Source: Clostridia bacterium
GTDB taxonomy: Bacteria > Bacillota > Clostridia > Oscillospirales > CAG-272
Direction: 5' to 3'
Assembly: GCA_900753295.1 (NCBI GenBank)
Contig: CAADYQ010000161.1
Location: forward strand, 1 to 6,947
DNA: 6,947 bases
The notes under the pieces were generated by a model that worked only from the letters and a program-made list of their open reading frames with translations, had not been told where the DNA came from and did not search any database. Position 1 is the stretch's first letter; each line of letters opens with the position of its first letter. A program made the translations under genes and the position numbers. This document shows, piece by piece, positions 1-3,951 of this stretch.

Positions 1-137
1 ACACGCCGGATGATATAGAAAAGCTGGTCGGCGCTACGGTCCTGGGACAGATACCGGAGATACATGCCGACGAAGAGTTTGTACAGTGGAAGCTTGTAGA
101 AGGAGGATCGCTGCGCGATGAGAACAGGGATAAATAA
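1..137 (+). CDS. Wzz/CpsC-like polysaccharide chain-length modulator, C-terminal end (partial)
   Basis: This is the 3' end of a gene that begins outside the window. The frame starting at base 3 reads 44 codons to a TAA at 135-137. The visible peptide begins TPDDIEKLVGATVLGQIPE. That is the typical sequence following the last membrane segment of Wzz/CpsC/YveK-type modulators: a short region that names a sugar-chain register and ends in a VLG-IP motif. In Gram-positive capsule loci this membrane protein pairs with a separate cytoplasmic BY-kinase, whose ATPase needs the modulator's cytoplasmic tail for activation. That kinase is exactly the next gene, and its start lies inside this gene with a 20-base overlap, so the two are probably translationally coupled. 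The identification rests on a short tail plus context; the transmembrane segments and the Wzz domain itself are not visible. Confidence 0.8.
   Translation, partial: TPDDIEKLVGATVLGQIPEIHADEEFVQWKLVEGGSLRDENRDK
100..107 (+). promoter_or_regulatory. Ribosome binding site of the BY-kinase gene
   Basis: AGGAGG (with one more A) lies about 10 bases before the ATG at 118, inside the coding sequence of the upstream modulator. It supports the ATG at 118 as the kinase start and internal re-initiation during translation of the upstream gene. Confidence 0.75.
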
Positions 138-906
138 CCGCGATATCGTACGCGACGACGTGTCGGTAAACAGAAAAAGACTGCTTACGAACGATACCCC
201 GTTCGCGACAAAGGAAGCATACGTCAAACTGCGCACGAGCCTCATGTTCTGCATGACCTCCGACAAGACGCGCCCGTGCAAGGTCTTTGCGGTAACAAGC
301 GCAAAGCCGTCGGAAGGAAAGAGCATTACGGCATCGAATATCGCCATAAGCTATGCAATGCTCGGCAAAAAAACGATACTCATCGACGCGGACGTCCGCA
401 AGCCTACGATGCGGAAGCTGTGGAACATATCTTCGAATGTCGGACTTTGCGATTTCATCGCCCGCATAAAGCCGCTTGAAATGGCAAAGGTCGCGGACAT
501 TCCGCTCTGGATAGTCGGAGCGGGAACCATCCCGCCCAACCCGTCCGAGCTGCTTTCGTCCGACAGGATGAAGCGCTTCATCGAGGAATGCTCCAAGGTA
601 TACGATTACGTGATAATAGACACGCCTCCCATAAATACTGTCGCGGATGCGCAGATAATATCCACCTTTGTTGACGGCATGGTGCTCGTCGCGCGTTCCG
701 GATATACGACTGCCGACGAGCTCAAGGTTGCTATCGAGGCGGTGGGACGCGCCGGAGGCAACATGTGCGGTGTCGTGATGAACGGCATGAACATGAAGTC
801 GATGAAATATTCCTACAAATATAAATATGGCAAATACGGGTACGGATACGGAGACGGATACAGCTACGGCAATCCATATGACACAAAAAGATCATCGTCA
901 AAATAA
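118..906 (+). CDS. CpsD/CapB-family tyrosine kinase (BY-kinase) of polysaccharide synthesis
   Basis: This 262-residue cytoplasmic P-loop kinase autophosphorylates on a C-terminal tyrosine cluster and, with the Wzz-like modulator, controls length and export of capsular or exopolysaccharide. The order of motifs is canonical. An EAYVKLRTSL segment sits at residues 33-42, matching the family's oligomerisation motif. The Walker A loop SAKPSEGKS is at 61-69, Walker A' TILIDAD at 86-92 followed by RKP, and Walker B YVIIDTPP at 164-171. Residues 231-254 hold ten tyrosines, mostly alternating with Gly or Lys, forming the phosphorylation tail. Length fits the stand-alone Gram-positive form, which lacks the fused membrane domain seen in Proteobacteria (Wzc). 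The start at 118 has a good ribosome binding site. The 3' end overlaps the next gene by 29 bases if that gene starts at 878. The overlap and order suggest one operon. All key nucleotide-binding residues look intact, so I expect an active enzyme. Confidence 0.95.
   Translation: MRTGINNRDIVRDDVSVNRKRLLTNDTPFATKEAYVKLRTSLMFCMTSDKTRPCKVFAVTSAKPSEGKSITASNIAISYAMLGKKTILIDADVRKPTMRKLWNISSNVGLCDFIARIKPLEMAKVADIPLWIVGAGTIPPNPSELLSSDRMKRFIEECSKVYDYVIIDTPPINTVADAQIISTFVDGMVLVARSGYTTADELKVAIEAVGRAGGNMCGVVMNGMNMKSMKYSYKYKYGKYGYGYGDGYSYGNPYDTKRSSSK
805..882 (+). repeat. Tyrosine-rich tail-coding tract of the BY-kinase
   Basis: This low-complexity stretch of repeated TAT/TAC codons interleaved with GGA, GGC or AAA encodes residues 230-255 of the kinase, with ten tyrosines. 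The near-periodic six-base units (tyrosine plus glycine codons) could expand or contract by slippage. Functionally it is the autophosphorylation cluster of this family. Confidence 0.75.
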
Positions 907-1657
907 AGCCGGCGGACCGCTCGTGTCTGTCATCATGCCCGCGCATAACGCGGAAAAATACATTTCCGATGCGATAAGCTCGGTCATCGCGCAAAGCGTT
1001 ACGGACTGGGAACTGCTCGTGATAGACGATCGCTCCACCGACGGAACGGCGGCGATCGCCCGCGGGTTCTCCAACGCCGACAGCCGCATACGGGTTTATT
1101 CCAATGATGAAAACATCGGCGTGGCGGCAACGCGCAACCGCGGCATTTCGCTTGCGCGCGGCGAATGGATAGCTTTTCTTGACAGCGACGACCTCTGGCG
1201 CCCGCAAAAGCTGGCGCGCCAGCTTGAAAAGGCGGCAAGCACCGGCGCCGAGCTGATATACACATCGTATTCGATCTTCCGCGATGACCCGAAAAACGGC
1301 TCCGCGTACATCGTCCCCGCCACGGCGGATCACGAGAGCCTGCTGCGCGAGAATGTTATAGGCTGCTCCACGGTGCTGGTCCGCGCCGCGGAGGGAATGG
1401 AATTTCCCACCGGGATATACCACGAGGACTACGCCATGTGGCTCACCCTGCTGAGGAACGGTTGCCGTGCCGCCGGATGCACCGATGTGCTTGCCGACTG
1501 GCGCGTGTCGGAAAACGCAAGATCGTTCAATAAGCGGCGCGCGGCAAAAATGCGCTGGACGATCTACCGCAAGGTCGAAAAGTTGCCGTTTTTCAAAGCG
1601 GTGCGCGTTTTCGCAGCGTATACGCTGAACGGTATCAGAAAACACAAAAGGATATAA
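878..1657 (+). CDS. Family 2 glycosyltransferase, TuaG-like
   Basis: This 259-residue GT-A-fold glycosyltransferase transfers a sugar from a nucleotide-sugar donor onto the growing polysaccharide repeat unit at the inner face of the membrane. From the ATG at 878, the nucleotide-binding start VSVIMPAHNAEKYI is at residues 16-29 and WELLVIDDRSTDGT at 44-57. NIGVAATRNRGI is at 79-90, and the metal-binding DXD motif FLDSDDLW is at 100-107. A likely catalytic-base motif YHEDYAMW is at 181-188. The stretch NVIGCSTVLV near 159-168 and the overall length resemble TuaG of teichuronic acid synthesis in Bacillus, but the sugar specificity cannot be read. A longer reading from ATG 827 would add a 17-residue Thr-rich leader translated from the kinase's tyrosine tract in another frame, which I regard as spurious. 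ATG 878 itself has no clear ribosome binding site, so translation is probably coupled to the overlapping kinase gene. The C-terminus is basic (GIRKHKRI), which could aid membrane association. Confidence 0.9.
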   Translation: MTQKDHRQNKAGGPLVSVIMPAHNAEKYISDAISSVIAQSVTDWELLVIDDRSTDGTAAIARGFSNADSRIRVYSNDENIGVAATRNRGISLARGEWIAFLDSDDLWRPQKLARQLEKAASTGAELIYTSYSIFRDDPKNGSAYIVPATADHESLLRENVIGCSTVLVRAAEGMEFPTGIYHEDYAMWLTLLRNGCRAAGCTDVLADWRVSENARSFNKRRAAKMRWTIYRKVEKLPFFKAVRVFAAYTLNGIRKHKRI

Positions 1658-1659
1658 AA

Positions 1660-2532
1660 ATGCATGTCACGGAAGAAAAGCGGGAGCTGACGGCGTATCA
1701 GCGCGTTCTGCTTTCAATGCTTTGGGATCTTGACGCGGTGTGCCGCGCCAACGACATAAAATATATGCTTTTTGCCGGCACCGCGCTCGGCGCGGTGAGG
1801 CACGGAGGATTTATTCCGTGGGATGACGACATAGACGTCATAATGCTGCGCGGTGAATATGAAAAATTCCTTGACGCCGCGGAGAAGGAACTTGACAGTA
1901 AAAAATATTTTGTTCAACGCGAATTCGGCGAGCATTGGCCTATGCAGTTTTCAAAGCTGAGGCTCAACGGTACGGCGTGCATGGAGAAATACCATCCGCG
2001 CGACCCCGAGATGCATCAGGGCGTGTACATAGATATCTTCCCGTGCGATGCTCTTGCCGATAACCGGACAGTGCGGCGGCTCCAGTTTGCCGCATCAAAG
2101 GTGGTCATCGCAAAGGCGCTCTACGCGCGCGGATACGAAACGGACAGCATAAAAAAGAAGATCTTCATGCAGCTTTGCCGCATACTGCCGCGTAAGCCGC
2201 TGTGGAGCTTCTGCGTGCGGCGAAACGATACCGGATCGCAAGCTGTACATTCGTTTTTCGGCTGCGGCAGTAAATACGAGAAAAACATATTCCCGCGCGA
2301 ATGGCTTGAGGAGACGACCCGTATCAGATTCGAGGACGGCGAATTCCCGGTCTCCGCGCACTGTGCCGAGTTGCTTGAGCGGCTGTACGGCGATTATATG
2401 AAGCTGCCCGCCGAGGAGGAGCGCAAGTGCAAGGAGCACGTAGCGATACTTGATCTTGAGCATTCGTGGCGCGAGCATCTCGATGAGCAGCGCAGCATGA
2501 AATTTGAGACATACACACGTTCGATAAGGTGA
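1660..2532 (+). CDS. LicD-family phosphotransferase
   Basis: This 290-residue cytoplasmic protein belongs to the LicD family (nucleotidyltransferase-like fold). Characterised members attach phosphocholine from CDP-choline to teichoic acid or lipopolysaccharide sugars; relatives transfer other phospho-substituents such as ribitol phosphate. The signature is clear. GTALGAVRHGGFIPWDDDID spans residues 40-59 and contains the metal-binding acidic cluster. YIDIFPCD follows in the middle, and YGDYMKLPAEEER lies near the C-terminus. Length is normal. The gene starts two bases after the glycosyltransferase stop, with an AAAGGA-type ribosome binding site about 8 bases before the ATG. No choline-uptake or activation genes (licA/B/C) are visible, so the substituent is unknown. 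Its place between a glycosyltransferase and an acetyltransferase argues that it decorates the same glycan. Confidence 0.93.
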   Translation: MHVTEEKRELTAYQRVLLSMLWDLDAVCRANDIKYMLFAGTALGAVRHGGFIPWDDDIDVIMLRGEYEKFLDAAEKELDSKKYFVQREFGEHWPMQFSKLRLNGTACMEKYHPRDPEMHQGVYIDIFPCDALADNRTVRRLQFAASKVVIAKALYARGYETDSIKKKIFMQLCRILPRKPLWSFCVRRNDTGSQAVHSFFGCGSKYEKNIFPREWLEETTRIRFEDGEFPVSAHCAELLERLYGDYMKLPAEEERKCKEHVAILDLEHSWREHLDEQRSMKFETYTRSIR

Positions 2533-2542
2533 TAAAACACAC

Positions 2543-2549
2543 AGGACGG
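2543..2549 (+). promoter_or_regulatory. Ribosome binding site of the acetyltransferase gene
   Basis: AGGACGG lies 8 bases before the ATG at 2558, in the 25-base gap after the LicD gene. It supports that start. The gap contains no hairpin, so transcription probably reads through. Confidence 0.6.
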
Positions 2550-2557
2550 TAATATTT

Positions 2558-3088
2558 ATGATATCGGCAAAAAAGCTGAAACGCAAGCTCGGGGCATTTG
2601 TCTACTATGCGTTGGCATCGCACCTGCCGCCGTCATGGAGCGGAATGAAGCTCGGACAAACGGCACTGCGGCGCTTTTGCGGCAGATTGATGCTTGACGA
2701 GTGCGGCAAAAAGGTGAATATCGAAAAGGGAGCAGTGTTTTCGCCGCGCGTAACGCTCGGCGACCGTTCCGGGATCGGTATAAATGCAAGAATATACGGC
2801 ACCTGCCACATAGGGCGGGATGTCATGATGGGCGCGGACGTAACGGTCATAACGCGCAACCACCGCCATGACAGAACGGATATCCCCATGATGGATCAGG
2901 GCTTTGAGGAAGAACGCCCGGTGTATATCGGGGACGACGTGTGGATAGGCGACCGCGTGACGGTGCTTCCGGGCGTGCATATAGGCAACGGATGCATAAT
3001 AGCAGCCGGAGCCGTGGTGACAAAGGACGTGCCGGAATATACTGTCGCCGCCGGCATCCCCGCAAGGGTAGTGAAGGGAAGAAAATAA
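2558..3088 (+). CDS. Left-handed beta-helix (hexapeptide) O-acetyltransferase
   Basis: This 176-residue acyltransferase of the maltose/galactoside acetyltransferase-like hexapeptide family probably puts O-acetyl groups on the polysaccharide or a precursor, using acetyl-CoA. Hexapeptide turns are visible from about residue 53 to 155, for example IEKGAVFSPRVTLGDRSGIG, HIGRDVMMGADVTV and YIGDDVWIGDRVTVLPGVHI. They are interrupted by the loop NHRHDRTDIPMMDQGF at 101-116, where the catalytic histidine of this family sits (His102 or His104). The C-terminal coil KDVPEYTVAAGIPARVVKG (156-174) is diagnostic and caps the acetyl-CoA site. A basic and hydrophobic N-terminal stretch of about 45 residues precedes the helix, as in many capsule-cluster acetyltransferases (WcaF/WbbJ-like). 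It is the last gene of the GC-rich polysaccharide block. The acceptor cannot be determined from sequence. Confidence 0.92.
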   Translation: MISAKKLKRKLGAFVYYALASHLPPSWSGMKLGQTALRRFCGRLMLDECGKKVNIEKGAVFSPRVTLGDRSGIGINARIYGTCHIGRDVMMGADVTVITRNHRHDRTDIPMMDQGFEEERPVYIGDDVWIGDRVTVLPGVHIGNGCIIAAGAVVTKDVPEYTVAAGIPARVVKGRK

Positions 3089-3101
3089 ATTTCGATTTGA
3101 C

Positions 3102-3110
3102 GAGGTAGGA
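3102..3110 (+). promoter_or_regulatory. Ribosome binding site supporting a GTG start
   Basis: GAGGTAGGA lies 4 to 9 bases before the GTG at 3115. The only nearby ATG (3110) is in another frame, and the GTG-initiated reading starts just before the first membrane segment. The GTG is therefore the best start for the Lgt-like gene. Confidence 0.6.
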
Positions 3111-3114
3111 TGTT

Positions 3115-3864
3115 GTGAATCAGTTGATTTTGTTTGTTGTTGAACACGGATGGGGGCAATTGCTGTACAATGTATTCTTTGCGGCGGGATTTGTCGCTGT
3201 GTTCTTGTTTGCTCTTATCAATGGTAAGCGCTACGACATACCGCGCTGGAAAGCACTTACGTACATTTTTGGAGTTTATACCATATCCGTGATATGGATG
3301 TTCTTTCAGTGCTGGGTCGAAAACGGATTCAAGGGATGGGGCGGAAATAATATTGTCCGCACATTTGTTTGGGTTCCGTTGGCAGCTCTTGCTATGAGTA
3401 AACTCCTCGGGATCGACTGGAAACGCGGTTGCGATTTCGTCGCTCCGTGTGTGCCGCTGGTTCAGGCAGTATCACATTGGGGGTGTCTGTTTACAGGCTG
3501 TTGTCACGGATACCCGTTCAAATGGGGCATTTATAACCCGGCTTTGCATGAAAAAGTGTTTCCGATGCCGATAGTTGAGGCACTGGCTGCGCTTGCGGTC
3601 GTTATTATAATTTGCAGATACGAGAAAAAACGAGATTATCAACCCGATGGCTATGCATATCCGCTCATGCTCATGATGTTCGGCTACTCAAGGTTTATTC
3701 TTGAGTTCGGGCGTGACAATACAAAGCTGTTCTGGGGAATATCCAATCTTGCGCTCCATGCACTGTTTATGGCACTGGTCGGAACAGCGGTTTATGTAAC
3801 ATTGAAAGAAAATGCGAGACAACATTTGATTAATACAAAAAAGCAAAACAGGAGGAAAAGGTAA
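3115..3864 (+). CDS. Divergent Lgt-like (prolipoprotein diacylglyceryl transferase family) membrane protein
   Basis: This 249-residue polytopic membrane protein has about six hydrophobic segments (roughly 17-35, 48-66, 84-100, 151-167, 180-197 and 206-228). Classical Lgt moves diacylglycerol from phosphatidylglycerol to the lipobox cysteine of prelipoproteins. Family hallmarks visible are SHWGCLFTGCCHGYPFKWGI (120-139), which matches the GRIGCFLAGCCYG-type motif of Firmicutes Lgt relatives, FPMPIVEA (149-156), matching the P-x-x-x-x-E element, and GYSRFILEFGRD (190-201), which keeps the conserved Arg193 and Glu197. Deviations are notable. The motif's leading Arg is His121 here, and no HGG-type motif is seen; the nearest match is GWGGNNIVRT at 74-83. 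It may be a paralogue with a different lipid-linked substrate. It begins 26 bases after the acetyltransferase and ends immediately before the large surface-protein gene. Base use is more AT-rich than the upstream genes. Confidence 0.8.
   Translation: MNQLILFVVEHGWGQLLYNVFFAAGFVAVFLFALINGKRYDIPRWKALTYIFGVYTISVIWMFFQCWVENGFKGWGGNNIVRTFVWVPLAALAMSKLLGIDWKRGCDFVAPCVPLVQAVSHWGCLFTGCCHGYPFKWGIYNPALHEKVFPMPIVEALAALAVVIIICRYEKKRDYQPDGYAYPLMLMMFGYSRFILEFGRDNTKLFWGISNLALHALFMALVGTAVYVTLKENARQHLINTKKQNRRKR
3850..3855 (+). promoter_or_regulatory. Ribosome binding site of the large surface protein
   Basis: A perfect AGGAGG lies 9 bases before the ATG at 3865 and inside the last codons of the Lgt-like gene. 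It fixes the start of the long open frame and suggests strong, coupled translation. Confidence 0.8.
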
Positions 3865-3951
3865 ATGGTAAAAGATGTACTCAAGCGATTTTCAACATTG
3901 GCATTGGCAGCATTGATGGTGCTGACAATGTTGCCGGTGATGGCTATGGCA
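3865..3951 (+). other. Signal peptide of the surface protein (Sec type)
   Basis: The first 29 residues have a positive start (Lys3, Lys7, Arg8), then a hydrophobic core of Ala, Leu, Met and Val, and a likely signal peptidase I site AMA|AD after residue 29 (cleavage one residue later is possible). No cysteine occurs near the site, so lipidation by Lgt is excluded on sequence grounds. Confidence 0.88.

Noticed and set aside
827..877. Upstream ATG extending the glycosyltransferase by 17 residues
   Set aside because: The extension is a Thr/Asp-rich translation of the kinase's tyrosine tract in another frame, lacks a ribosome binding site and precedes the normal start of the GT2 fold.
731..1645. 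A 304-codon open frame on the - strand opposite the glycosyltransferase
   Set aside because: Arg/Cys-rich translation with no recognisable motif, lying opposite a glycosyltransferase with all family motifs; a typical shadow in GC-rich coding sequence.
3089..3114. Possible terminator between the acetyltransferase and the Lgt-like gene
   Set aside because: The 26-base gap has no inverted repeat or T-run; it only carries the ribosome binding site.
3140..3171. Promoter-like TTGAAC ... TACAAT within the start of the Lgt-like gene
   Set aside because: The spacing is 20 bases instead of about 17, and it lies inside the coding sequence; too weak to call.
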